DNA from: Myroides odoratimimus
GTDB taxonomy: Bacteria; Bacteroidota; Bacteroidia; Flavobacteriales; Flavobacteriaceae
Assembly (NCBI RefSeq): GCF_030326305.1
Contig: NZ_JACAKB010000002.1
Location: forward strand, 186,001 to 250,000
Direction: 5' to 3'
Length of the DNA: 64,000 bases
This document shows positions 33,784-42,186 of this stretch, one piece after another. The translations under genes and the position numbers were made by a program. How positions within the stretch are numbered: the stretch's first letter is position 1; each line of letters starts with the position of its first letter. The notes below the pieces were generated by a model. That model saw only the letters and a list, made by a program, of their open reading frames with translations. It searched no databases and had not been told where the DNA came from.

Positions 33784-35484
33784 TTACTTTATCTTTAATT
33801 TTGCAATTATAGCAGCCAATACTGCCACCACTATACTATTACCTGCTTGTTTATACGCTTGGCTATTTGATACACAACTAAAATCAAATGAATCAGGAAA
33901 GTCCATCAACCTAAAACATTCACGAGGTGTTAATTTCCTTATCTTATACTGTTCATAGTCGCCTGCCATCTCATAGTTACATCCTTCATCACAACTATCG
34001 CATAAATCACTATTTAAACAACTATCAAAACCATATTTACATTCGCACTCAATTGTTTTCTGTCTAATAAAGTTAATGTTTGAAGCCGATGTTCTAGTTG
34101 TTATTGTACCTGTAACATCAGTAAATCCTTTTTGATCATAAGTATTAATAAATTCATTATCAGCCTTAGGATCGTTACTTAATACATATTCATTTAATCT
34201 TCTATCATTATAAAGTGGGGGTTCATATTCTTTCTGAGTACTACATACTTCTAGTAGATTATTTTGCTCCCAAGCATTAGAAGTTACAGCCGGAGATATA
34301 AAATGCTTACCTCCTTTATTTTTACCTTGAGGTAATTGATGAATAACAACTTTAGGCTCTTGATTTCCCCCACCCATTGTGTGTAGAGTTGGTCCAATAC
34401 CTTCTATATCATAAACTCTTCCTGATTGCTCATGAGTTTTTTCCCATTTATCACCTCTTAACTGAGCATACACTACAACATTATCTTTTTGAACCGTTGT
34501 TAATGCATTAGAAGTGCCATTCATATTCAGCTCTAACATTTGCTCTGTAGGCATTCCTGCTTTTCTTAGTTTTGGATTATCAGGGTTACGACCACGAATA
34601 GCCCCTATACTTACATATCCATTACTATAACCATGTGTACCTGCACTCAATGTCTGCCCTATACCTTTGTCTGAATAAACTTGCGATGCTTGTGTGTCTT
34701 GATTAATGAATCCTAAATTAATTATATCCCAATTATGCTTATCATCTAATGAAGCTGCACCACCACACCTTATAGCTCTAGATGCATCATTTACATCTAT
34801 TCCTGTAAAACCCTCTACCATTTTCTCACTAAGAAAATATTTATCATCAACCTCGCTCTCTAACAAATCCTTTAACCTAGTTTTTAATTCTATACCTATA
34901 GGCCAAGTAAAATCATTATCCTGCTCATCTCGTATTCCAACTATAAACACTCTTTCTCTGTTCTGTGGTACTCCATAATGTTTAGCATTCAAAACAGTAT
35001 GATAGATATGATATGGTACTGATTTCTCATGTGGAAAAATAATAGGGTTACCATTTACAGACTTACCCCCTAAAAATGTTAACCAATTTTGAAAGGTTTG
35101 ACCATTATCCATACTCAATAACCCCTTAACATTTTCAAAAATGAAAAACCTAGGATTATTAACTTTTATAAATTCAAGAGAATTATAAAATAAAATCCCT
35201 CTTTTATCATTTTCTCCTTTTCGTTTTCCTGCCAGTGAGAATGCTTGACAAGGAGGAGAAGTCATATAAATATCAAGACTCTCTCCTGGTATTTCTCGAT
35301 CATACACATTAGATGGATAATACTTAGGTTCTCCATAATTATGAATAAATGTTTTTCTAGCAAACTTATCCATATCACAAGCAAACACTTCATTGTACTC
35401 TATCTCTAAACGCATCAATGCCTGATTGAATGCACCTACACCACTAAAGTCACTACCTACATTTATTGTTGTTTCTGTTTTCAT
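33784..35484 (-). CDS. DNA (cytosine-5) methyltransferase 2, long recognition region
   Basis: About 566 residues from ATG 35484; the frame stays open three codons further to a TTG, but the ATG follows the same TTGTTTAAAATG context as the PAPS-reductase-like gene. Motif I SDFSGVGAFNQAL, motif IV SPPCQAFS (Cys79), motif VI FENVKGLL and motif VIII PQNRERVFIVG lie in the first 190 residues, and motif X QAGNSIVVAVLAA is at the C-terminus. The roughly 300 residues between are far longer than usual and include a Cys cluster (ECECKYGFDSC through CDSCDEGC) that may bind zinc. No partner nuclease is adjacent, so it is probably a self-protection methyltransferase. Confidence 0.9.
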   Translation of the reverse strand: MKTETTINVGSDFSGVGAFNQALMRLEIEYNEVFACDMDKFARKTFIHNYGEPKYYPSNVYDREIPGESLDIYMTSPPCQAFSLAGKRKGENDKRGILFYNSLEFIKVNNPRFFIFENVKGLLSMDNGQTFQNWLTFLGGKSVNGNPIIFPHEKSVPYHIYHTVLNAKHYGVPQNRERVFIVGIRDEQDNDFTWPIGIELKTRLKDLLESEVDDKYFLSEKMVEGFTGIDVNDASRAIRCGGAASLDDKHNWDIINLGFINQDTQASQVYSDKGIGQTLSAGTHGYSNGYVSIGAIRGRNPDNPKLRKAGMPTEQMLELNMNGTSNALTTVQKDNVVVYAQLRGDKWEKTHEQSGRVYDIEGIGPTLHTMGGGNQEPKVVIHQLPQGKNKGGKHFISPAVTSNAWEQNNLLEVCSTQKEYEPPLYNDRRLNEYVLSNDPKADNEFINTYDQKGFTDVTGTITTRTSASNINFIRQKTIECECKYGFDSCLNSDLCDSCDEGCNYEMAGDYEQYKIRKLTPRECFRLMDFPDSFDFSCVSNSQAYKQAGNSIVVAVLAAIIAKLKIK

Positions 35485-35547
35485 TTTAAACAATAGTTGA
35501 ACTGTTCGGTATTCCCGAACTGTTGGTTAAACAATAAGTTTTATGTG
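35485..35547 (-). promoter_or_regulatory. Hairpin-bearing leader before methyltransferase 2
   Basis: In the transcript sense: AAAACTTATTGTTTAAC, a hairpin with GTTCGG/CCGAAC stem and GAATA loop, then CTATTGTTTAAAATG with the start codon. The same framework recurs at 36532-36597 with another stem. Confidence 0.5.
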
Positions 35548-36531
35548 TTATTCACAGATGTTATATACTGACTTACATTGAAATTGTGGTTCTTCTTCAA
35601 ATAAATCTCCAGTTGCTCCTAAGTCATTTATATACTTAACAATATCATCTATAGTCGGGTAAGTTTTACCATTTGGTGCTACTTTACTATGATACCTTTT
35701 AGGAACTTTATCTGGTGGAAAGAAAGATGAATTAGCTTCTATTTCTGCTTTTCTTACTTTATCAATAGTTGTAGAATTAGGATCGTTTACAGCTATTTTT
35801 AATTCAGGTAATTTTTCCATTATACAAGGGTCACAACCGACTCTTGAGTATCCTTTGAAATATCGAGGATTAATAGCGTATCCTCTACTTAAACTAAAAT
35901 TAATTACATCATTACCTGTAGAATGAAAGAAAGGTCTTATTAAACTATCATCATGTTCAGAACACCATTTTAAAACCTCTTTTTTACGATATGTGAAAAA
36001 CTTTTCATCTTTTTTACCTTCTGCTAATCTATCAACAGCTATTTGTAACTCTGCTTTTTGCTTATGAGTGACTGGTGGTTTTTGTTCATATTTAGCTATT
36101 GTAATTTCATTGCTTTTATAGGGTTCAAAATAGTATTTGAAATATCTACAATCAGGTGATTTACTTGCTCTATTGGCTGACTCATCTGCTCTGATACCAT
36201 CCACAAATAAGAGGCTTTGATTTTGCTCTAAAATCCAATCAATGACTGGTTTGACTTTTAATTCTTGTGTGCAAAATCTTGCTGTTGTACTTGGGAATCT
36301 TTGTTTTTTTATAGCGAGATCTACCATACCATCATATTTAGATGATTTTAAAGTGACATGATTTATTCCTAAATCATTAACGAAATAATCAATATGTGTA
36401 TAGGTTTCTGGTGCTTCCCATCCAACATCACAAAATACTGTTGTGCAATTTTTTAAACCATATTTTTCAACAGCCCAAAGGACTGAAGCTTGGCTATCTT
36501 TACCGCCAGAAAATGTTATAATTACTTTCAT
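35548..36531 (-). CDS. PAPS-reductase-like PP-loop protein
   Basis: About 327 residues from ATG 36531. The PP-loop SGGKDSQAS (8-16) binds ATP, and RFCTQELKVKP and GCDPCIMEKLPEL provide conserved cysteines as in the PAPS reductase/DndC-like family (PF01507). Phage members are common, and their reaction is not established; sulfur or nucleotide transfer to DNA or tRNA has been suggested for relatives such as DndC. It is 63 bp upstream of methyltransferase 2 and shares its leader architecture, so the two may be coexpressed. Confidence 0.85.
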   Translation of the reverse strand: MKVIITFSGGKDSQASVLWAVEKYGLKNCTTVFCDVGWEAPETYTHIDYFVNDLGINHVTLKSSKYDGMVDLAIKKQRFPSTTARFCTQELKVKPVIDWILEQNQSLLFVDGIRADESANRASKSPDCRYFKYYFEPYKSNEITIAKYEQKPPVTHKQKAELQIAVDRLAEGKKDEKFFTYRKKEVLKWCSEHDDSLIRPFFHSTGNDVINFSLSRGYAINPRYFKGYSRVGCDPCIMEKLPELKIAVNDPNSTTIDKVRKAEIEANSSFFPPDKVPKRYHSKVAPNGKTYPTIDDIVKYINDLGATGDLFEEEPQFQCKSVYNICE

Positions 36532-36597
36532 TTTAAACAATAGATTATCTGTCCGAGTTATTTCGGATAGTGTTATACAATAAGTTTTCGTTGATTT
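36532..36597 (-). promoter_or_regulatory. Hairpin-bearing leader before the PAPS-reductase-like gene
   Basis: In the transcript sense: AAAACTTATTGTATAAC, a hairpin CTATCCGA/TCGGACAG with one mismatch, then CTATTGTTTAAAATG with the start codon. Flanks match 35485-35547 while the stem sequences differ. Confidence 0.5.
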
Positions 36598-37470
36598 TTA
36601 TTTACGGAACGACTGTCCTTTAAACTCTATGATATTGAACATTTCAAATATTCTATCATATACTCGATCTCCATATTTTTCTCCAAACTCCTCTATCCCA
36701 AGTTTAAGATCATTGGGATGATTCTCTTTGTAGTTTGAAGTTACAAAGGTTCTAGACTGTCGTATATACCTTTCTTCTAATATTTCTTTAAAGATATTGA
36801 CCTTACCATAGTTTGATGCTATACGTTCTGTCTTTAAGTCATCAAAGTAGCGTTGCCCTTTGTACATGATATCTTCAAATTCACTTCTATCAGAATCCTC
36901 TTTACATTTCTCAAACATAGTCACTACTTCATTGGCTGTATATCCTTTAAAGCTTTTGCCTTTTATTGGTCGCATAAGTTTCTCAAATACCTTCATACAT
37001 GATGTTTTGCCATTTCCGTAGCCACCAATCACTAACAATCCCTTTTCAAAACTAGGTTTAGAGGCTCTAGATAGATTCTTACATTCAAAGAAACGTTCAT
37101 CCTTGGAGAAGTAATAAATCAAAGGGCTTAGGTTATCAAGAGACTCTTCAGTTAATTCATACTTCTTACCATACATTTCATTGAATGTATTTTGAAAAGC
37201 ATCATATAGTTCTTTAGCTGTGAAAGTAATTATCTTTTCAACTTTAGGCCTTCTAATCATCTCGAAGTATGCAGCCATTTTTTTAGCAGATTCAGCACTT
37301 AATTTACCTCTAGCCTCATAAACCTCTATTTGATGCAATTCAATGCCTGTAAGCTCTTCTTTTGGCTTAGATTTCAGTACTGCGTACTTATGTCGGCCGA
37401 TAGCCTTACCAATTTGGCTCTGGTCTATTTGAACTGATGGCTCCTGATTGTTGCAACTGTTTTCCTTCAT
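36598..37470 (-). CDS. DnaC/IstB-like AAA+ ATPase (helicase loader)
   Basis: 290 residues. Walker A GGYGNGKTSC (about 155-164), Walker B YFDDLKTE, sensor-1 TFVTSNYKEN and an arginine-finger region GDRVYDRIFEMFNIIEF are present. The N-terminal about 85 residues are helical and probably contact the initiator or helicase. It overlaps the DUF4373 initiator gene by 65 bp. No phage replicative helicase was recognised, so it likely loads the host DnaB. Confidence 0.85.
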   Translation of the reverse strand: MKENSCNNQEPSVQIDQSQIGKAIGRHKYAVLKSKPKEELTGIELHQIEVYEARGKLSAESAKKMAAYFEMIRRPKVEKIITFTAKELYDAFQNTFNEMYGKKYELTEESLDNLSPLIYYFSKDERFFECKNLSRASKPSFEKGLLVIGGYGNGKTSCMKVFEKLMRPIKGKSFKGYTANEVVTMFEKCKEDSDRSEFEDIMYKGQRYFDDLKTERIASNYGKVNIFKEILEERYIRQSRTFVTSNYKENHPNDLKLGIEEFGEKYGDRVYDRIFEMFNIIEFKGQSFRK

Positions 37471-38284
37471 GATACTGTTGTTTTTTTAATTTATTAACCC
37501 AATCATCATTTTTCCATTCATAAATGAAATTTTGAAATCTATGTGTGCGTTCCCCTGTAATCTGCTTATAAGCCATATAGGCATTTGTTTGTTTAATGAA
37601 TTCTTCTAAATCTCCAGCATCATCTAACCTCAACAAATCACCAAAAGCTCGCATTTGTAATACTTCGCTTGTTTGAGAAAAGAAAGTGCATAACTGTTTA
37701 AAAAAATCAGATGATTTCAATTCTTCAATTTCTTTTTCTTTTTTCGCGGAACTTTTTTCTTTTTTTTCTGTTTCAGGATTTTTAAAATCAGAACACAAAT
37801 TTTCCTCGCACACGCCTTTTGTGTTTGTTTCCTTTACTTTACTTTCCTTTACTTTACTTTCCTTTGTTGGATTTTTAGTCAACGACCGTTCAACGGTCGT
37901 TGAAATACCTTGATTATCAACACTCTTTAAAGTTCTTTTTTCAGCTGATTTTTTACCTGCTGCTCTTCTTTGTTCTCTTAAATTATCTAATGGTTGCATA
38001 CGTCTAATTAAGCTTTCGGAGTAGAAGTGCTTACCTTCTTCGGTAAAGACAAATAGCCCAAAGTCCTCAATTACTGACTTAATTACTGATGCACTCACAC
38101 GAAGGTCAAAGGCTATAACATTATAATCTTTGACGCTCATGTATTTTGTGCTATCTAACAACCTTTCTAGAATCATAAAGTAAACACCATATCCTTCAGC
38201 TCCATGTCTCATCCGCACGGCGAGTATTTTCTCATCATTACGGGCGTTACTGTCGTGGCTGAAATAAAATGCTTCTTTACTCAT
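37406..38284 (-). CDS. Replication initiator-like protein (DUF4373/Lin1244-type)
   Basis: 292 residues. The N-terminus (EAFYFSHDSNARNDEKILAV then HGAEGYGVYFMILERL) is the DUF4373/Lin1244-Lin1753 domain found in DnaD-like phage initiators. A low-complexity linker (about 115-175) contains KESKV repeats encoded by a 15-bp tandem repeat. A perfect 25-nt inverted repeat also lies in this part of the gene. The C-terminal third is DnaD-like helical (DLEEFIKQTNAYMAYKQ, YEWKNDDWV). Repeats within the initiator gene recall the lambda O origin. Confidence 0.75.
   Translation of the reverse strand: MSKEAFYFSHDSNARNDEKILAVRMRHGAEGYGVYFMILERLLDSTKYMSVKDYNVIAFDLRVSASVIKSVIEDFGLFVFTEEGKHFYSESLIRRMQPLDNLREQRRAAGKKSAEKRTLKSVDNQGISTTVERSLTKNPTKESKVKESKVKETNTKGVCEENLCSDFKNPETEKKEKSSAKKEKEIEELKSSDFFKQLCTFFSQTSEVLQMRAFGDLLRLDDAGDLEEFIKQTNAYMAYKQITGERTHRFQNFIYEWKNDDWVNKLKKQQYHEGKQLQQSGAISSNRPEPNW
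37831..37903. other. Candidate replication origin inside the initiator gene
   Basis: Two perfect tandem 15-bp units CCTTTACTTTACTTT (37831-37845, 37846-37860) with a partial third are followed by an inverted repeat at 37879-37903 (12-bp arms TCAACGACCGTT, one-base spacer). The block lies in the variable linker of the initiator gene, the place where lambdoid phages keep their origin iterons. Confidence 0.4.
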
Positions 38285-38541
38285 AAATAATATTGTTTAA
38301 ATCTTGTCCCAGGAACATAACTTGATAATACTGGGATTCCATAAATGTCTTTTAAGTCTTTCACACGTCTTCTTAAGTCACCTATATTGTACTTAAGTAA
38401 AGCTTCATGTGTGGTTAACTTCTCTCCTCTTTTTAATGCATCGTGAACAAGCTTACATTGTTTAGTAAACTCCTTTTCATGCTCCTCATAGTGAGCTTGG
38501 CTCTCTAGATTGTTTTCTGGATACCTTTTGTTTTTGCACAT
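38281..38541 (-). CDS. Helix-turn-helix protein (HTH_39-like)
   Basis: 86 residues. Positions about 40-75 (KLTTHEALLKYNIGDLRRRV, then KDIYGIPV) form a winged HTH of the kind found beside phage replication genes (helix-turn-helix domain PF14090-like). It overlaps the initiator gene by 4 bp (38281-38284). It could act as a cofactor for origin recognition or as a regulator; it is one of few small DNA-binding proteins that might bind the late palindrome. Confidence 0.65.
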   Translation of the reverse strand: MCKNKRYPENNLESQAHYEEHEKEFTKQCKLVHDALKRGEKLTTHEALLKYNIGDLRRRVKDLKDIYGIPVLSSYVPGTRFKQYYL

Positions 38542-38570
38542 AATCTACTTTTTTATTCATGGTTAATATT

Positions 38571-38663
38571 TTAAGAAAGTAAAAAATTTATAATAGCGAC
38601 TGCGAATGCAGTTACGATCAACATTAAAGTTTCTAATGTTGGGAACTTAGTCTTTTGTTTCAT
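38571..38663 (-). CDS. Single-TM microprotein, 30 aa
   Basis: ATG 38663 overlaps the previous stop as ATGA, and the frame runs 30 codons to TAA 38573-38571. The product is MKQKTKFPTLETLMLIVTA followed by a hydrophobic end (FAVAIINFLLS), one membrane helix. The tight coupling argues that it is translated. Function unknown. Confidence 0.5.
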   Translation of the reverse strand: MKQKTKFPTLETLMLIVTAFAVAIINFLLS

Positions 38664-38890
38664 TTTTTGGATGTGTATTCTTCAACATACTTTTCTATCA
38701 TCTCTAGCATATTAGAAACACCACATTCAGTACATGGTGTTTCTAATAAGAAGTCATCTTTATCTGTTGTATCATAATGATTACATGTTAGCCTAAAAAA
38801 CTTGTTATTATGATTAATAAACAGAAAGAAGAAACCTTTAGATCCTAGAGTGTCAAGAAAGCTTTGTAATGCGTTTAAACTGTCTTGCAT
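38660..38890 (-). CDS. Unknown small protein
   Basis: 76 residues from ATG 38890, one base after the stop of the NdpA-like gene. The frame is open further upstream, but that part lies inside the neighbour. Features: FLDTLGSKGFFFLFINHNNKF, a TPCTECG motif and a helical C-terminus. Cys-x-x-Cys plus an upstream Cys could bind metal. No family recognised. Confidence 0.55.
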   Translation of the reverse strand: MQDSLNALQSFLDTLGSKGFFFLFINHNNKFFRLTCNHYDTTDKDDFLLETPCTECGVSNMLEMIEKYVEEYTSKK

Positions 38891-38891
38891 A

Positions 38892-39956
38892 CTACTTATT
38901 TTGTTCTTTATTGAAATAACATAGGTAGTAGTACATCTGTTTTTCTTCATCCCAACCTTTCTCAATAAACTCATCAGCACTTTCAGGGTTAACAAAGTCA
39001 AGTTTTATTGTGATATTAGTATCTAGGTTGATTACATTCTTCAGTTTCTTTCTAGCATCTGTAACCGCATTGTTAACGATAGGGAAAGATGTTGTGTCTT
39101 CGATACTGTATTTCTCCCCTTTGTCAACTTTGTAGTTTTTGAACTCAGCTGCTAGATCTGGATTATCTATTACTTCATTTAAAAAATCTGATTCCTCAAA
39201 ATCGTCATTCTTAGCAAAGTAGTTCACAGAACGGTTCATAAACATTACCTCTTCTTTTTTATCCTCTGCAGGAAGTACTACTTCTTTAGCGAAATCTTGA
39301 CAGAACTTTAGATACTTCTTAGTCATATAGGCTTCATCTTGGAATATATCTACATTTAAAAAGTGCTCTAACCAATAACGTGCATCATACTTATTGCTAT
39401 CAATAGTTAGGATTTTATAACCTTCTTCTTTTTTGTAGTTGAATATTAAGCATCCTTTATCTAGCTTGTTTAAGTTAATGCCTTGTTCTAACTTCATTTT
39501 AAGACTTGAACTATCAGTTTCAAACTGAATGAAATCAGTTTTAATTTCAGACTTGAAGATACCTATAGCATCTACTACATTATTGTCAATCGATACATTA
39601 CTTAGATAAGTCACATATACTTCTCCATTTTTAATATGTGGATGATTAGATTGCTCATATAGGTGTCGTGTTATTTTTTGAGAAATGTTATGTACATTTT
39701 CAGTTGATGGAGTATTAAACAGCCCATTCACATAATTGTACATTTCGTTGAATTCTAAATCAACATCGTGAGCAAATTGATAATAATTCTCTTCCTTCTC
39801 ACGGAAAGGCTTGAAGAAATACTCTTTTAATAAAGGAGCTATTTCATCATTTAATTTATATGGTTCTTCTGATAGAAAGAAAGCTTCATTTCTACTTTTA
39901 TTTCCTACCTGGTGTATTGATAACGTTTCAATATTTACGTTGAATAAATTGATCAT
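38892..39956 (-). CDS. Nucleoid-associated protein (NdpA/YejK-like)
   Basis: 354 residues, the family length for 37-kDa nucleoid-associated proteins (PF04245). Typical stretches are SIHQVGNKSRNEAFFLSEE at the start, YEQSNHPHIKNGEVYV near 95-110, and the C-terminal half with DARYWLEHFLNVDIFQDE. Such genes are frequent in Bacteroidota phages and conjugative elements. Their role on phage DNA is not defined. A hairpin (39986-40015) lies in the 81-bp leader. Confidence 0.8.
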   Translation of the reverse strand: MINLFNVNIETLSIHQVGNKSRNEAFFLSEEPYKLNDEIAPLLKEYFFKPFREKEENYYQFAHDVDLEFNEMYNYVNGLFNTPSTENVHNISQKITRHLYEQSNHPHIKNGEVYVTYLSNVSIDNNVVDAIGIFKSEIKTDFIQFETDSSSLKMKLEQGINLNKLDKGCLIFNYKKEEGYKILTIDSNKYDARYWLEHFLNVDIFQDEAYMTKKYLKFCQDFAKEVVLPAEDKKEEVMFMNRSVNYFAKNDDFEESDFLNEVIDNPDLAAEFKNYKVDKGEKYSIEDTTSFPIVNNAVTDARKKLKNVINLDTNITIKLDFVNPESADEFIEKGWDEEKQMYYYLCYFNKEQNK

Positions 39957-39982
39957 GGTTTTTGATTTTAAATTGTTGATAA

Positions 39983-40016
39983 AACAAGCGATGTAGTGGG
40001 GAATACAATCGCTTAT
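39983..40016 (-). promoter_or_regulatory. Leader hairpin before the NdpA-like gene
   Basis: AAGCGAT (near 39988) and ATCGCTT (near 40008) pair around a 14-nt loop, with AACA/TGTT extending the stem. It lies 30 bp before the ATG at 39956 and is comparable in place to the hairpins before the two modification genes. Confidence 0.35.
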
Positions 40017-40037
40017 TGTTGAAAAGAAAAGAGTTGT

Positions 40038-40427
40038 TTATTTACCGAAAGCTTGCATTTCTGCTTTAGCTTTTGATATTACAGTCCTACACCATTCTAA
40101 CTGATGTACACATGTTCTATGAATCCTCTCAGCCCAGAGAAACAAATAATTTTCTTCTTTGGTTAAGGTTTCAATAAACTTTGTTGCTACACTTGGAGAC
40201 AATGAAATTATCCTTGTAATTTCTGAAATCATTTCAGACTTCAATATTTCATCTTTATGATATTTTGCATCTGCTAAAAGCTTTGCTGTTCTAGAGATAT
40301 AAGCAGATAATACATTACCTCTTTCATGTGCTTCTTGAGCATCCTCGCTCATTGTTATATCACAAAAATCTTGAATCTCTTGTAATTCAATTTCTATTTG
40401 CTCTTTAGGAGTAATGTTTAGTTGCAT
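40038..40427 (-). CDS. Unknown helical protein
   Basis: 129 residues, all-helical (EQIEIELQEIQDFCD, ARGNVLSAYISRTAKLLADAK-like stretch, then WAERIHRTCVHQLEW). No family recognised. It is cotranscribed with RecT and the metallo-beta-lactamase-fold gene, so a helper role in recombination or DNA binding is possible. Confidence 0.55.
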   Translation of the reverse strand: MQLNITPKEQIEIELQEIQDFCDITMSEDAQEAHERGNVLSAYISRTAKLLADAKYHKDEILKSEMISEITRIISLSPSVATKFIETLTKEENYLFLWAERIHRTCVHQLEWCRTVISKAKAEMQAFGK

Positions 40428-40531
40428 TTATCTTTATCTTTAAAAATTACTTTTAAAACTATCACTATAAAAAAGCCTATAGCAAGAAAAACAGCAGGTT
40501 TATCTTCCATTAATTGTATAAAATCTCTCAT
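40418..40531 (-). CDS. Single-TM microprotein, 37 aa
   Basis: ATG 40531 overlaps the previous stop (TGATG) and the frame runs 37 codons to TAA 40420-40418, overlapping the next gene by 10 bp. The chain has a hydrophobic helix (AVFLAIGFFIVIVLKVIF) and a lysine-rich tail, so it should sit in the inner membrane. Function unknown. Confidence 0.5.
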   Translation of the reverse strand: MRDFIQLMEDKPAVFLAIGFFIVIVLKVIFKDKDKCN

Positions 40532-41265
40532 CAAAAAGGTGTTTTATTAAATTCGATATCCATCCCATTAGAAGCAACACTAACATTCTTTAAAGTAGCG
40601 TTTTCTACTTTGCGCTTAAACTCTAGTTCATTGGAATTAGAGTCTGACAAGTGAATTAGAACAATATTATTTACTTGAGATAAATCATTTGACCTTAATA
40701 GGTCAATACACTTCTGAATAGACAAGTGACTCTTAAGTATTCTATTCTTAAGGAATGTTTTATCTAGCTTAAGTTTCTCTTCTATGATATCCTCACAAAA
40801 ATTAGCTTCTACTATAAGATTATTCAGTCCTTTAAATCGATAAGGAGAATAAAAAGTATCGGTTAAGAATAGTGTGATACCACAATCATTATGATGTATT
40901 AGAAAGCCTAAAGGTTCATTCACATCATGCTTTACATCAAATGGTATTATCGAGAACCCCCCTACTTTAAACATCTTTTTAGCTTTAACAATATGAACAT
41001 TATGATGTTCTTGATGATTACTAGCAGAAAGAGTTCCTCTAGATGCATAAACTTGAATAGTTGATTTAAGTACCTCATCAATTGATTTATTATGATCACC
41101 GTGCTCATGTGTTACTATACATCCTACTACTTTAGAAATATCGAAGTTTAAAGCCTCCTTTATTTTTCTAAATGGTACACCGCATTCTATAAGGAGTGTT
41201 TCCTGCTCATTGTAGAGCAGGTAACAATTTCCTCTAGATCCTGTTCCAATAACATGTAATCTCAT
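40531..41265 (-). CDS. Metallo-beta-lactamase-fold hydrolase (YycJ-like)
   Basis: 244 residues. The signature HEHGDHNKS (about 52-60) and GTGSRGNCYLL at the start match the YycJ/WalJ-like group, which includes 5' exonucleases. Further metal ligands are likely in LTDTFYSP and KSHLSIQKC. It is directly coupled to RecT (TAATG overlap at 41265), where many phages encode an exonuclease partner, so it may supply the nuclease activity of the recombination pair. Confidence 0.8.
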   Translation of the reverse strand: MRLHVIGTGSRGNCYLLYNEQETLLIECGVPFRKIKEALNFDISKVVGCIVTHEHGDHNKSIDEVLKSTIQVYASRGTLSASNHQEHHNVHIVKAKKMFKVGGFSIIPFDVKHDVNEPLGFLIHHNDCGITLFLTDTFYSPYRFKGLNNLIVEANFCEDIIEEKLKLDKTFLKNRILKSHLSIQKCIDLLRSNDLSQVNNIVLIHLSDSNSNELEFKRKVENATLKNVSVASNGMDIEFNKTPF

Positions 41266-42149
41266 TAGAATCCTGGACCATCATTACTCTGGATTTGCTC
41301 TTCGTAATGTTGTTGATTATAATTCTCTTGAACTGGCTCTGTATTTTCATTTGGTAATTCTTCAAATGCTATTTCTTCAGCATTAGCATTCATCGTAATC
41401 TCGTGTTCTACTTCTGCCTTTACAATACTTGGTTGAACCTCTTCTTCCTCTTTATTAAATAGAACAGAATCATCAGAAGCACGTATTAGTAATTTAGTAG
41501 CCCTATTGATTACTGTTTTATTAGCCATTTGGTCTGGAAAGTTTTTATGAGCTGGAGAATTACCATTTGCTGCTCCTTGATTCCAAGCATCCTTTATCTG
41601 ATTAATAGACATAATTTCTACATCTGTAGTATCATCTAAGAATGTCATAATAGCATAAGCCCCTTTGACGTTCTTACTTCCTAAAGACTCTAAAGTCTGT
41701 TTGTGTTTTAATATCTTCTTACGACCTGTAACAGCATCGATTTCAAACTCAAAGTCATCCCCTTCAAAAATAGTTATGGGTTTAATATCCTTTAATCCTC
41801 CATAACGTTTAGCTAATGCTATATTACCTGTATATTCAATAGAGCATTCAAGTTTATTACCATACATAATAAAGTCACATTGTTTTTTAAGTGGAGACAA
41901 TCCCCAAACAACCATCTTTAATAATGCGTTTGCAATGCTTTCTTTCGTACAATGATCTAAAGCAAATTTGCCTTCTCTATTTTTTGTTTCTGACAAAATC
42001 AGATAAGCACTTTTAAGTGCATTCTCTGGAGAATAATCTTCTGGTATTCTTAATTCTCCAGCATTTTTAAATGCTTCTACTTTTTGTAGTACTTGAGTTG
42101 ATATATCTTTCTTTACAACTTCTAGTTGCTGAGTATTTGTATTTGACAT
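41265..42149 (-). CDS. recT: RecT-family single-strand annealing protein
   Basis: 294 residues. CTKESIANALLKMVVWGLSPLKKQCDFIMYGNKLECSIEYTG, seen at about 66-108, is the RecT core, followed by QIKDAWNQGA and NKTVINRATKLLI. RecT-type proteins anneal single strands during phage recombination and replication. The acidic C-terminal 60 residues are typical. Partner genes are the MBL-fold protein downstream and the Rad50-like ATPase upstream. Confidence 0.9.
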   Translation of the reverse strand: MSNTNTQQLEVVKKDISTQVLQKVEAFKNAGELRIPEDYSPENALKSAYLILSETKNREGKFALDHCTKESIANALLKMVVWGLSPLKKQCDFIMYGNKLECSIEYTGNIALAKRYGGLKDIKPITIFEGDDFEFEIDAVTGRKKILKHKQTLESLGSKNVKGAYAIMTFLDDTTDVEIMSINQIKDAWNQGAANGNSPAHKNFPDQMANKTVINRATKLLIRASDDSVLFNKEEEEVQPSIVKAEVEHEITMNANAEEIAFEELPNENTEPVQENYNQQHYEEQIQSNDGPGF

Positions 42150-42186
42150 GGTATTTATTTTTTTAGATTATGTATCGATAAAAAAA

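Noticed and set aside
35485-35493. TTG start giving MFKMK for methyltransferase 2 and the PAPS-reductase-like protein
   Set aside because: An ATG three codons later in identical context TTGTTTAAAATG is the better start in both genes, and the upstream bases belong to the repeated leader.
37831-37866. CRISPR-like repeats
   Set aside because: The units are directly tandem without spacers and encode a KESKV repeat in frame. No CRISPR array or cas gene is present in the window.
38891-39001. 113-residue version of the small gene at 38660
   Set aside because: The extra 37 residues lie wholly inside the NdpA-like gene; the ATG just after that gene's stop fits the operon.
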